A stretch of 23,166 bases of DNA from CAYRPN01 sp964426135 (lineage in GTDB: Bacteria; Planctomycetota; Phycisphaerae; Phycisphaerales; Phycisphaeraceae). The notes beneath the pieces are model-generated. The model saw nothing but the letters and a program-made list of their open reading frames with translations. It was not told where the DNA came from and ran no database searches. Below are positions 14,008-22,449 of the stretch, piece by piece (within the stretch, counting starts at the first letter, position 1; the number at the start of each line of letters is the position of its first letter). The DNA lies in assembly GCA_964426135.1 (NCBI GenBank), contig CAYRPN010000090.1:1-23166 (forward strand). Reading direction: 5' to 3'. The position numbers and the translations under genes were made by a program.

Positions 14008-14016
14008 TTGTCCACA
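14008..14016 (+). promoter_or_regulatory. DnaA-box-like site TTGTCCACA
   Basis: TTGTCCACA differs from the consensus TTATCCACA at one position. It lies 265 bases after the dnaA stop codon. Confidence 0.5.
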
Positions 14017-14108
14017 CTGGTGGATTGGTGCTAAGTCTTTGTTCTAAAGGGTGATAAGCGCTGGTGTCCGACGCGGTTTCCACAAATCGACAGGGTCTAT
14101 TACTAAGA

Positions 14109-14132
14109 AGAAGAATGAATTGGAATTCTTCT
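14109..14132 (-). terminator. Hairpin immediately downstream of fpg
   Basis: AGAAGAAT and ATTCTTCT form a perfect 8-bp stem with an 8-base loop, one base after the fpg stop codon. The stem is AT-rich and only a weak T-rich tract follows on the minus strand, so termination is possible but not strong. Confidence 0.3.
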
Positions 14133-14133
14133 C

Positions 14134-15144
14134 TCAGAGGGGAGCCTTCAAGCTCCTGGACGCCCGCATCGACTGACACGATCGACAGAATACCGTCGTC
14201 CGACCCGCGATGGTCGCACTGGTCAGCGGGCGCCGACATCGCACGCACGGAGCGCCGCCCCGGCCGTAAACCTGGTGGCTGTTCTGAAAATCGCCCGCCT
14301 GCCCGGTGCCATCGACGTAATCGCGCAGGCTGCTGCCGCCGGCGCGGATCGCCGCGTGCAGCAGGGATCGCATCTGCTCAACCAGCGGCTGAACGATGTT
14401 CAATGGGAGTCGTCTTGCCGGGCATCGCGGGTGCAGACCGCAGGCGAAGAGCAGTTCGTCCACATAGATGTTCCCCAGGCCGGCGACGACGCTTTGATCC
14501 AGGAGCGCCGCCTTGAGGCCGCGGCTGGTGTGCTGTAACCGAGTGTGGAGATCGCCGGGAGCGATCGTGAGGGCATCAGGCCCGATCTGGGACCATCTGG
14601 CGCGGACGAGCTGGTCGAGCGATGCGAACGTCCACACCCCGCCGAAGCGACGCGGATCGTCGAAGACCAGTTGAGTGTCATCGTCGAGGCGCCAGATCAG
14701 GTGGGCGTGCGGGGCGAAATCAGCTCGCTCGTGTTCGTCGTCGCATCGTGCGCTGTGAATGAGACTGCCGGTCATGCCCAGGTGAACGCAGATGCAGCGA
14801 GTTGTGCTGCACGTCGGCGCAGGGTTCTCCGGCATGGCCCCTTCAAGGGGCCATGCCTTGTGCGGCCATGCCTTGTGCGTCCCGCTCACCCGTTTCGCCC
14901 CGTCGTTCCCCGAATCCGCTTCGCCCACGATCGCCAACTGCTTGCCGTGGCGCACCAGGTCCACGATGCGCAGGCCCGCCAGCAGCGCCGCCGTCAGTCC
15001 CTTCGCACCGCGACTGTTTATGTCCGCACTCTCCTCGCACCGCTCCACCACGCCCGCCCGGCGAACGATCACCGCCGTCACCTTCCGCCCGATCAGCGGC
15101 AGCAGCGACAACCTCACGCGCTCGACTTCAGGCAGCTCGGGCAT
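14134..15144 (-). CDS. mutM: Formamidopyrimidine-DNA glycosylase with an insertion
   Basis: This base-excision repair enzyme (Fpg) removes 8-oxoguanine and formamidopyrimidines and nicks the abasic site. The mature N-terminus PELPEVE (Pro2 nucleophile, Glu3) is present, as are the HGKQ lysine (~68), DDPRRFGG (~166), the H2TH region LLDQSVVAGLGNIYVDELL (split by helices, ~213-231) and a C-terminal zinc finger CVRC...CRSC containing the GRTT lesion-binding turn. At 336 residues it is longer than the usual ~270. The excess is mainly at ~76-116, where a palindrome and a 15-bp duplication encode HKAWPHKAWPLEGAMPE. The start is ATG 15144, needed for Pro2. The gene follows the DUF1841-like gene by 39 bp and converges on dnaA. 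Confidence 0.93.
   Translation of the reverse strand: MPELPEVERVRLSLLPLIGRKVTAVIVRRAGVVERCEESADINSRGAKGLTAALLAGLRIVDLVRHGKQLAIVGEADSGNDGAKRVSGTHKAWPHKAWPLEGAMPENPAPTCSTTRCICVHLGMTGSLIHSARCDDEHERADFAPHAHLIWRLDDDTQLVFDDPRRFGGVWTFASLDQLVRARWSQIGPDALTIAPGDLHTRLQHTSRGLKAALLDQSVVAGLGNIYVDELLFACGLHPRCPARRLPLNIVQPLVEQMRSLLHAAIRAGGSSLRDYVDGTGQAGDFQNSHQVYGRGGAPCVRCRRPLTSATIAGRTTVFCRSCQSMRASRSLKAPL
14831..14878. repeat. In-frame palindrome plus 15-bp duplication inside mutM
   Basis: Positions 14831-14857 form arms GGCATGGCCCCTT and AAGGGGCCATGCC around one base (13-1-13). GGCCATGCCTTGTGC then occurs twice in tandem (14849-14863 and 14864-14878), encoding HKAWP twice on the minus strand. The reading frame is kept. 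Confidence 0.9.
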
Positions 15145-15183
15145 GGCGCGATTCCAGGCACATTGATTTCCGCAACGAGACGT

Positions 15184-15642
15184 TCACCGACTGTTCCTTC
15201 GACGGATTTTGATTCGCGGCCGGCGAGATTCGTTTGCTAGGTCCGCATCATTCTCATCGCGATCATTGCCATACTCGGCATACCACGATGCCTTGCTCAG
15301 CTTCTTCAGGGCGCGCTCGTAGTCATCCGCAATCGCCTGCTGCCGGGTCAGTTTCCACATATGTTCGGCGAGCACCGAGCCGATTGCATGAATGGCTTCG
15401 TGGCGCGTCAGTCCTTGCGCGCGAAGCTCCGCGAGCTTGCCTCGAATGATCGCCGGCTCGTTCATCGCCAGTTGATTCTCCACGATCGTATGAATGCTGG
15501 CGTGAGCCCCGACGCGTTCCATGGCGGGATGCTCGGGCGAGACCTTCTGATGCGCACATTCCACAAGTAGCAAACGCTCGCCTTCATCGAGCGCAAGCCA
15601 CGCGGCTGGATCGGGGTCAACGTCGGGGTCGTATTTGTCCAT
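15184..15642 (-). CDS. DUF1841-like protein
   Basis: A 152-residue cytoplasmic protein. The start at 15640-15642 gives MDKYDPDVDPDPAAWLALDE; an upstream in-frame ATG adds five residues. The central part has the motif HASIHTIVENQLA (~47-59), followed by LTRHEAIHAIGSVLAEHMW (~82-100), typical of DUF1841-type proteins in which several His residues are conserved. Function is unknown; the His pattern may bind a metal (inference). The C-terminal tail (~130-152) is basic and disordered. It lies 36 bp after the LamG gene and 39 bp before mutM, so the three genes may be one transcript. Confidence 0.75.
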   Translation of the reverse strand: MDKYDPDVDPDPAAWLALDEGERLLLVECAHQKVSPEHPAMERVGAHASIHTIVENQLAMNEPAIIRGKLAELRAQGLTRHEAIHAIGSVLAEHMWKLTRQQAIADDYERALKKLSKASWYAEYGNDRDENDADLANESRRPRIKIRRRNSR

Positions 15643-15678
15643 GATGGAACACCTCAAATTCTTTCAAGTCTGCGAATT

Positions 15679-16422
15679 TCACTTCCCCTTCACCACCGCC
15701 TGCACCTGCTTCTCCGTCAGCGCTTGTTTCCAGATGCGCACGTCGTCGATGAGGCCGTCCATGTACTCGGTCGTCGATGAATGCCCGATGTGCATTTCCT
15801 GGCCCGCCTGCATCAAGCGGGGCTTGCCCTGGTACTTGATCGTCGCTTTGCGGTCGGCATCGAGGTACAGCCGGCATTCCTTCGTTTCGTCGTCGATGAC
15901 GAACGCGATGTGGTACCACTGATCGAGCTTAAGCTTGCCGCCCTGTCCATTGCTGCCGGTGTCCTTCTCGTAAAAGTTCACCTTCGTCTCAATCCAGCGG
16001 GCGCCGTCGCCGATGTCGCCGTGAACTTTGTCGGCATTCACCTTCATGTCGAACGTCTGCTCCCCGCCGAAGCGCGTGCCGAAAATGCCCGAGAACGTCG
16101 GCGGCTTGGTCAGCTTCACCCACGCGGCGACGGTGAACGTGGCGATTTCAAAATCCTTGGAATGGGCGATGCGCACGAACTGGCCTTTGCTGCGATCAAA
16201 GAGCAGCGCCTTGCCGTGCTTACCCTCGGTGCTGGCGGCGCCGTGGATTTCGCCGTGGTGATTGCCGGCGGAATCGAGCGCTTTGCCGTCGGTGTCGTCG
16301 AGCTTCCAGTGCGCGATCGCAGTGGGGACGTCGGCTGTATTTTTGGCCGGCGCGTCGGCCCACGCGCCGACACCACTCAAGGCAACGATCAACGACGGCA
16401 CAATCAAGCAGGTGTGATTCAT
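15679..16422 (-). CDS. Secreted LamG / concanavalin-A-like lectin domain protein
   Basis: A 247-residue secreted protein. The signal peptide MNHTCLIVPSLIVALSGVGAWA (cleavage near ADA, residue ~22-24; split) is followed by one LamG-type jelly-roll domain: IAHWKLDDTDGKALDSAG (~35-52), a variable core with FTVAAWVKL and DQWYHIAFVIDDE, and the closing MDGLIDDVRIWKQALT. Such domains bind sugars or mediate adhesion and are abundant in planctomycetes. The start at 16422 is preferred to the upstream ATG 16491, whose leader is encoded by an inverted repeat. The gene lies downstream of the BatA-like gene on the same strand; the functional link is unknown. Confidence 0.85.
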   Translation of the reverse strand: MNHTCLIVPSLIVALSGVGAWADAPAKNTADVPTAIAHWKLDDTDGKALDSAGNHHGEIHGAASTEGKHGKALLFDRSKGQFVRIAHSKDFEIATFTVAAWVKLTKPPTFSGIFGTRFGGEQTFDMKVNADKVHGDIGDGARWIETKVNFYEKDTGSNGQGGKLKLDQWYHIAFVIDDETKECRLYLDADRKATIKYQGKPRLMQAGQEMHIGHSSTTEYMDGLIDDVRIWKQALTEKQVQAVVKGK

Positions 16423-16443
16423 GGCAAGCGCTCCGCGGCTGGG

Positions 16444-16551
16444 GTAGGGTGCGTCAAGGCTTGGCGCGGACGCACCGTGTTGCGTCTCCATCTATCCCGT
16501 TGCGTCTCCGTCCACCGTGGTGCGTCCGCGCCGAGCCTTGACGCACCCTAC
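16444..16551. repeat. Inverted repeat, 36-bp arms, overlapping the BatA-like stop codon
   Basis: Arms at 16444-16479 and 16516-16551 share GTAGGGTGCGTCAAGGC... in inverted orientation with about three mismatches. The loop is 36 bases and includes TTGCGTCTCC repeats. The right arm contains the TAG stop at 16548-16550. Such GTAGGGTGCGT palindromes occur in many environmental bacteria (recollection, not checked). Confidence 0.85.
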
Positions 16552-19091
16552 GGCTCACTCTTCTTTCCCTTACCGACAAACCGGCTGTACAGCATCGCCG
16601 CTGCGCCCATCACGGGTCGGGCGCCCTCGGCGTGCGCGTGGCTGAACCAGCGGGCGAGGAACGCTTCGGTCACTGCGAGCGTCAGCACGATCCACAAGAG
16701 CAGCAGGCCGATGTTCGTCCGCGACTCCAGCGCCGCCAGCGCGGCCGCGGGATCGTTCTCATCGAGCCACTGCGTCTTGCCGAAGCCCGCGAGCCAGCCT
16801 TCGAGCTGATCGAGCTCGACCGCCCGCGTGTCGCCGGCGAGCCCATCGACATTCACCGCGAAGAGCCGGCCGGCGGTTTGCGGTTCCGCGCGGTACAGGC
16901 CGGGCTTGACCAGCGGCGACACCGGCGCGAGGCCTTCGTCGGTGCGCTTCAGGAGCAGGTTCAGTTCGTCGCTGGTTTCGTCACCGGGCGACAGCGTGCG
17001 GCGAAGCTCCGACACGCCTTCCCACGTCTTGCCCAGCGTCGGCTGATCGCCGGCGAGGATGCCGGCGAGTCGGGCGGCCTCGGCGGAACGCGCCTGGACG
17101 CTGCGCAGCGATTCGTGCAGCAGCGGTACGAACACCGGCTTACTCGGCAGGTTGCTCCACGAAAGGTCCAGCGCGGTGGCGAGGATGAACACGCTGCCAT
17201 CGCCCACGCTGGCCGCGGCGAGCACGGGCTTGCCGTCGGTGGTGGCGAGCCAGATCTGATCGCCGCCGCCGGTGACGGTCAGCGGCAGACGCTTGCGCAC
17301 GACCACGGGGCGGAGCAGGTCTTTCCAGTCGGCGGCCAGCGCGGCAAGCGCTTCGGGCTCGGGCTTGTCCAGCGCCAGGCCCACACCCGCGCTGATGGAA
17401 GTCGCGGCAGGCGCGGGAGCCGGCGCGACTGCGGCCGGCGGCGGCAACGCTTGCGCCTTCGCATCCTTCGCATCCTTCACATCCTTCGCATCTTTCTCTC
17501 CAAGATTCTCCGCATCGATCCCCACATCCCACGGCACGCCGAGACGGGCGCGGATCAGTTCGCCCCAGCGCGAGGCTCCGCCGGCGGCCGGCGCGAAGAT
17601 CCACACCACGCCGCCGCGGTCGACCAGTTGCTTGAGCGCTTTCCAGCCGGCGTCGCTCAGTTGATCGGGCCGCAGGACCATGGCGGCATCGAGCGCGGCC
17701 AGCCGGCGATCGTCGAGTTCCACCGCGGAAAGTTCCGCCACCTCCACTGCGCCGATCTCGGCACTGGGCGACAGCGCCAGCGAAAGCCAGCGCGTCGGCG
17801 AAATGTCCTTCTCGCCCGTGGCCGCCGCGCTGCTGGTGTCGCCGACGATGGCGACGCGCAGACGCTGGCGCAGCTCGATCACGGCGAGGCGCTGATTGTC
17901 CTGCGGCAGCGCGTCCGGTTGCAGGCGTGCGCTCAAGGCGATCGTGGCGCCGCCGGCGCCCCCGGCGCCCCCGGCGCTTCCAGGGCCGCGCGAGGCGGAG
18001 GCGGGGCCGCTTGAAGCGGCCCCGCCGGACGAGGCTGCGCCCGAAAGATTCAGCGATTCGAGCACATCGTCCGGCACGATCAGATCGCGCTGAATCGAAA
18101 CCCGCGCTTCGCCGGCGGGGAACTTCACTTCCTCCTTGCCCAGTGTCGCCGAGACTTTGCTCGCGGCGTCGCCCAGCAGCGCGAATTCCACGATCGCGCT
18201 GGCGGCGGGCAGGTCCTGGTCAAAGCGTTTCAGCTCCAGCTCCACCGGTATCCGCACCGGGCCTTCGCCCGCCAGGCCGCCGGTGAGAATCATGGAGCGG
18301 CGCGGCGTCAGGTGGGAAATCTGCACGTTGCCCACCGTCGCCATCGGCTTTGTGACCAGCACGCGGGCTTGCTGATCGAGCTTGGCGGCCTGCTCGGGAA
18401 TGGGCTGATCGATGGGCGTGGAGCCGAGCGAAAAATCGCTGAGCAGCAGCACGAAGGCGCGATCCACCGGCGTGCCGCGCTCGGCGATGGAGGCGCGCAC
18501 GTCCTTGATCGCCGCGAGCAGATCGCTGCGGCTGCTGCGCGGCTGAAGCTTTTCGATTCGCCGACGAACGCCGGCGCGATCGGTGGTCGGCGGCGTGATC
18601 AGCGCCTCGGCAGGCCGACTGGTCAGATGCACCGCGACCTGATCCGACGAGCCGAGACTGTCGATGAGCTTCAGCGCGGTGCGCCACTGGCGCTCGAAGC
18701 GCTGGCGGGCGGTGGACGCATCGCCGTCGGCTGCGCTGTTGTCGGTGGCGCTTTCGCTCAGGCCATCGTCGATGACGAGATAGATCGATCGCCCCGTCGC
18801 ATCGACGCCTAGTCCCCGCGCGCAGCCGGAGAGCAACGGACCGGCCAGGGCCAGGCCCAGCACCAGCAGTACGAGGCAGCGCACGAGCAGGAGGAGCAGT
18901 TGTTCCAGTTGCAATCGTCGGCGATGCTTGCGATACGCCTGGAGCAGGAACTTCATCGCGCCCCACTGAATGGGCTTTCGCCGCATCCGCGTGAGCAGGT
19001 GAATGATGATCGGAATGGAAACCGCCGCCGCCCCGGCGACGGCGAAGGCCGGGGTGGTGAAGAAGGCGAGTTGGAGCGGGGTCGGGGGCAT
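16548..19091 (-). CDS. BatA-type membrane protein with N-terminal double span and VWA-like domain
   Basis: An 847-residue protein. The N-terminus (residues ~10-85) is a BatA / aerotolerance-type module: a hydrophobic helix, the IPIIIHLLTRMRRKPIQWGAMK motif (split), and a second long hydrophobic helix. A VWA-like segment follows (~100-230), with VIDDGLSES at the metal-site position and LLLSDFS later; the DxSxS motif is not intact. A long region (~230-780) holds Pro/Ala/Gly linkers, and a final membrane span (~795-815) ends before a short tail. It probably forms a membrane complex with the DUF58 and MoxR products. Repeats encode EKDAKDVKDAKDAK (~520-540) and a palindrome encodes GAASSGPASA at ~355-364. 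The start at 19091 precedes the first span by a few residues. Confidence 0.85.
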   Translation of the reverse strand: MPPTPLQLAFFTTPAFAVAGAAAVSIPIIIHLLTRMRRKPIQWGAMKFLLQAYRKHRRRLQLEQLLLLLVRCLVLLVLGLALAGPLLSGCARGLGVDATGRSIYLVIDDGLSESATDNSAADGDASTARQRFERQWRTALKLIDSLGSSDQVAVHLTSRPAEALITPPTTDRAGVRRRIEKLQPRSSRSDLLAAIKDVRASIAERGTPVDRAFVLLLSDFSLGSTPIDQPIPEQAAKLDQQARVLVTKPMATVGNVQISHLTPRRSMILTGGLAGEGPVRIPVELELKRFDQDLPAASAIVEFALLGDAASKVSATLGKEEVKFPAGEARVSIQRDLIVPDDVLESLNLSGAASSGGAASSGPASASRGPGSAGGAGGAGGATIALSARLQPDALPQDNQRLAVIELRQRLRVAIVGDTSSAAATGEKDISPTRWLSLALSPSAEIGAVEVAELSAVELDDRRLAALDAAMVLRPDQLSDAGWKALKQLVDRGGVVWIFAPAAGGASRWGELIRARLGVPWDVGIDAENLGEKDAKDVKDAKDAKAQALPPPAAVAPAPAPAATSISAGVGLALDKPEPEALAALAADWKDLLRPVVVRKRLPLTVTGGGDQIWLATTDGKPVLAAASVGDGSVFILATALDLSWSNLPSKPVFVPLLHESLRSVQARSAEAARLAGILAGDQPTLGKTWEGVSELRRTLSPGDETSDELNLLLKRTDEGLAPVSPLVKPGLYRAEPQTAGRLFAVNVDGLAGDTRAVELDQLEGWLAGFGKTQWLDENDPAAALAALESRTNIGLLLLWIVLTLAVTEAFLARWFSHAHAEGARPVMGAAAMLYSRFVGKGKKSEP
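18000..18026. repeat. In-frame palindrome inside the BatA-like gene
   Basis: Arms GGCGGGGCCGCTT and AAGCGGCCCCGCC around one base (13-1-13), the same architecture and CTT-N-AAG centre as the mutM palindrome. It lies in a Gly/Ala-rich linker, at a place where an insertion should be tolerated. Confidence 0.9.
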
Positions 19092-19100
19092 GGATTCAGA

Positions 19101-19265
19101 GGATTAACCACAAAGACACAGAGGCACAAAGAAGAGGAAAACGAATCAAACAATTCTGACAAGCTGTTTCATGGCAGATTGTTTTTGTTGGCGAGTCTTG
19201 ATTCATTTACCGTCTCGAATGTTTCAAATCTCTTCTTTGCGTCTCTGTGTCTTTGTGGTTCATCC
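19101..19265. repeat. Inverted repeat with ACAAAGACACAGAGG-type arms
   Basis: Arms 19101-19136 and 19230-19265 pair at about 33 of 36 positions (CCACAAAGACACAGAG and CTCTGTGTCTTTGTGG). The spacer is about 93 bases. It occupies the gap between the DUF58 and BatA-like genes. Confidence 0.88.
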
Positions 19266-19313
19266 GAAACTCTTTGGATCATCGTTGCGAAGCCGCAAGC
19301 GGGCGACGGTGGT

Positions 19314-20354
19314 CTATTTTCGCTTGTCGATTAACGCCGCCCGCCTTGCCAGGAAGTGGCTCAGCGCCGGGCCTAGCGATTCGCTGGTGTCGACCTGCAA
19401 ATAGTCGAAGCCGAAGCGGCGGGTGATGTCTTTCACCTGCTCCAGGTGAGCGTTCATGCATTCGAGGTACGCCTCGCGCAGCGCCGGCGGATCGAGCGGC
19501 AACCGCCCTTCGCCTTCGAGTCCCATGAACTCACTTGGCGAGCGGAAGGGGAAGGTGAGCTCCGCGCGGTCGAGCGTTTGCAGCACGAACAGGTCGTGGC
19601 GGCGGAAGTGAGCACGGGCCAGGCCGTGCTCGAGGGCGGCCGGCTCGTCGAAGAGATCGCTGATGAGCACGACCAGGCCGCGCTGATGGATGCGGGCGGC
19701 GACCTGGTCGAAGAGCCGGGCGAGACTGGTGGCGCGGGCCTGCACGGCTTGTGGGTCGGCGGTGAGCAGCGAGGTGTCGTTTTCGATCGGATCGACGTGG
19801 GCGGTTTCGAGCATCTCGACGATGTGCCGCCAGTGCTCGCGGGTGGAAGCGCCCCGGCTGGCGGCGCGGATGTCGTCGGAGAAGAGGACGAGGGTGACAT
19901 CGTCCTGCTGCCGCATCGCCATGTGGGCGAGGGTGGCGGCGAGGGTGGCGGCGTAGTCGTATTTGCGCCAGCCCCCGGAAAGCCCAGGCATGGCCATGCC
20001 TGGGCTTTGGGCCGCGCCGCGATTCGCCATCGCCGGGCGGTTTGCCGCGCCGTCGCCGGTGAACGCCATCGAACCCGACACATCCACGAGCAGGACGAGA
20101 TCGAGGTTCGTCTCTTTCTGGTACTGCTTGAGGTAGAGCTTGTCGCTGCGGCCGAAGACTTTCCAATCGAGGTGACGGATGTCGTCGCCGGGCGCGTACT
20201 GGCGGTGCTGGGCGAACTCGACGCTGTAGCCGAAGTGCGGCGAGCGGTGCATACCGGTCATCATGCCTTCGACGATGAGCCTGGCGCGCAGCTCCAGCGA
20301 CGCCACGGCGGCGAGGGTGGAGGGGTCGAGATAGCTGGTGGCGAGGTCGGGCAT
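19314..20354 (-). CDS. DUF58 / VWA-domain protein
   Basis: A 346-residue cytoplasmic protein. The N-terminal region carries the DUF58 signature: GYSVEFAQHRQYAPGDDIRHLDWKVFGRSD (split; ~42-71) followed by a VWA domain with an intact MIDAS DVSGS (Asp91, Ser93, Ser95) and LISDLFDE further on. DUF58 proteins pair with MoxR AAA+ ATPases and membrane VWA proteins in envelope or protein-assembly complexes. The start at 20354 (MPDLATSYL) fits the family; the frame extends a few codons upstream. A 30-bp perfect palindrome inside the gene encodes AQSPGMAMPGLS at ~115-126, between the MIDAS strand and the following helix. The LamG, BatA-like and MoxR genes are on the same strand. Confidence 0.92.
   Translation of the reverse strand: MPDLATSYLDPSTLAAVASLELRARLIVEGMMTGMHRSPHFGYSVEFAQHRQYAPGDDIRHLDWKVFGRSDKLYLKQYQKETNLDLVLLVDVSGSMAFTGDGAANRPAMANRGAAQSPGMAMPGLSGGWRKYDYAATLAATLAHMAMRQQDDVTLVLFSDDIRAASRGASTREHWRHIVEMLETAHVDPIENDTSLLTADPQAVQARATSLARLFDQVAARIHQRGLVVLISDLFDEPAALEHGLARAHFRRHDLFVLQTLDRAELTFPFRSPSEFMGLEGEGRLPLDPPALREAYLECMNAHLEQVKDITRRFGFDYLQVDTSESLGPALSHFLARRAALIDKRK
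19979..20008. repeat. Perfect 30-bp palindrome inside the DUF58 gene
   Basis: Arms AAAGCCCAGGCATGG and CCATGCCTGGGCTTT are exact complements without a loop. The insert (with flanking Gly/Ala/Asn residues ~97-128) lies in the VWA domain directly after the metal-binding motif. Confidence 0.95.
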
Positions 20355-20439
20355 TAGAGAGATTGCGGATTGGGCGGCAACCACGGAGTCAGCGGGTCGG
20401 TCTAAGAAGATCGTGGGGAGTTACGCGTTGGGTGGCTTC

Positions 20440-20720
20440 TCGCCCCTGAGGGGGCGCCATGGTGTAGCCACGGGTGGAGCGAAGCCGGCGAGAGCCGGCT
20501 GAGCGGAACCCGTGGAAGGCGGATGTCTTTCTTTCACTGCCCCGACGGGGCAGCAGCAAACTCACGCGCGCTCCGCGGTCGCCACTTCGCTGTTGCTGTT
20601 GCCCCTGCCGGGGGAAGAAGAAACCGCGCATGCTTACCACGGATTCCTCAACGCTCCAAGCAGCGTTGCTCCACCCGTGGCTACAGCATTTCGCCCCTCC
20701 GGGGCGAAGAGCCACACGCG
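20440..20720. repeat. Palindrome-rich intergenic region with 18-bp inverted repeat
   Basis: TGTAGCCACGGGTGGAGC (20463-20480) is exactly complementary to 20668-20685. Around and between lie several CGCCCCT/GGGGCG-type hairpins (near 20440, 20540 and 20690). No gene is supported in 20355-20799. The motif resembles repetitive elements common in environmental bacterial genomes. Confidence 0.85.
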
Positions 20721-20799
20721 CGTGCTGTCGGACAGTCTCAGTCGGGCCTGCCACTGACATTGATCGATGGTGCATTCGAGCGATCATATATTCGATCCT

Positions 20800-21219
20800 T
20801 CAACCGCCGTGCGCGGCTTTCCGCCCGGCTTCAACCGGCGCCGACTTCGGCGTACCGCACTCCGGGCAGGTTTCGCTTTTCGTGCCATGCAGGTCGTACC
20901 AACACTGGCCGCAGTGCGGGTGGGCACTGACGATTTCCAACCGCATGAACCACGGACCGAGGAAATACGCGGTTGCCACCGTCACGGCGATGATTGGCAG
21001 ACCCACGGCGAGCGTCCACCATTCTTCCTCGATGCCCATCCAAATCACGACAGCTCCAAACGGCAAGCCCGTGCCCAGCGCGAACAATTTCAACTGCACG
21101 CTCCTTTCGCGGATCCGGCACCGGCACGTGGGGCACAGCATTTCAGTTCCCCACAGCGCCGTCTCCCGCGCGGAGAACGGATGCTGGCAGTTCGGGCACC
21201 GCTCTCGCCATTCGTGCAT
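20800..21219 (-). CDS. Membrane protein with two zinc ribbons
   Basis: A 139-residue protein. The N-terminus carries a CPNC / CPTC pair (~8-11 and ~29-32). Two hydrophobic helices follow (~44-60 and ~69-88), and the C-terminus carries a second pair, CGQC (~102) and CPEC (~118), in the CPECG form common in Phycisphaerae. The ends are therefore cytoplasmic metal-bound ribbons flanking a membrane hairpin. Enzymatic activity is not evident. It starts 28 bp after the moxR stop, so it is likely co-transcribed with moxR and may be an accessory subunit of the MoxR system (inference). Confidence 0.75.
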   Translation of the reverse strand: MHEWRERCPNCQHPFSARETALWGTEMLCPTCRCRIRERSVQLKLFALGTGLPFGAVVIWMGIEEEWWTLAVGLPIIAVTVATAYFLGPWFMRLEIVSAHPHCGQCWYDLHGTKSETCPECGTPKSAPVEAGRKAAHGG

Positions 21220-21247
21220 TGGTGAGACTCCTGCGACCGCAATTCCT

Positions 21248-22300
<1,053 letters not shown>

Positions 22301-22449
22301 GGGAACGTCTCCGCAAGACCTGGGTGATGAGGATGCAACTGCCGGTGAAGTATAAGGGACGGGCGGGCGGTCGACGGTGCGAGCGATGCATTTAGCCGGC
22401 GGGCTTGCCCGCCGCGGACGTTCCGCGGCTTTTTTCTGCGCAAGGCGAC

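Larger units (their letters stand above)
13744..14133. other. Gene-free dnaA-fpg interval, candidate replication origin
   Basis: A 390-bp gap without a gene directly 3' of dnaA. It has one DnaA box within one base of consensus (14008-14016), looser matches (CTGTCAACA near 13850, GTTTCCACA near 14076) and an AT-rich tail at about 14096-14132. Origins frequently adjoin dnaA, so this is the best origin candidate in the window, but the number of boxes is small. Confidence 0.4.
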
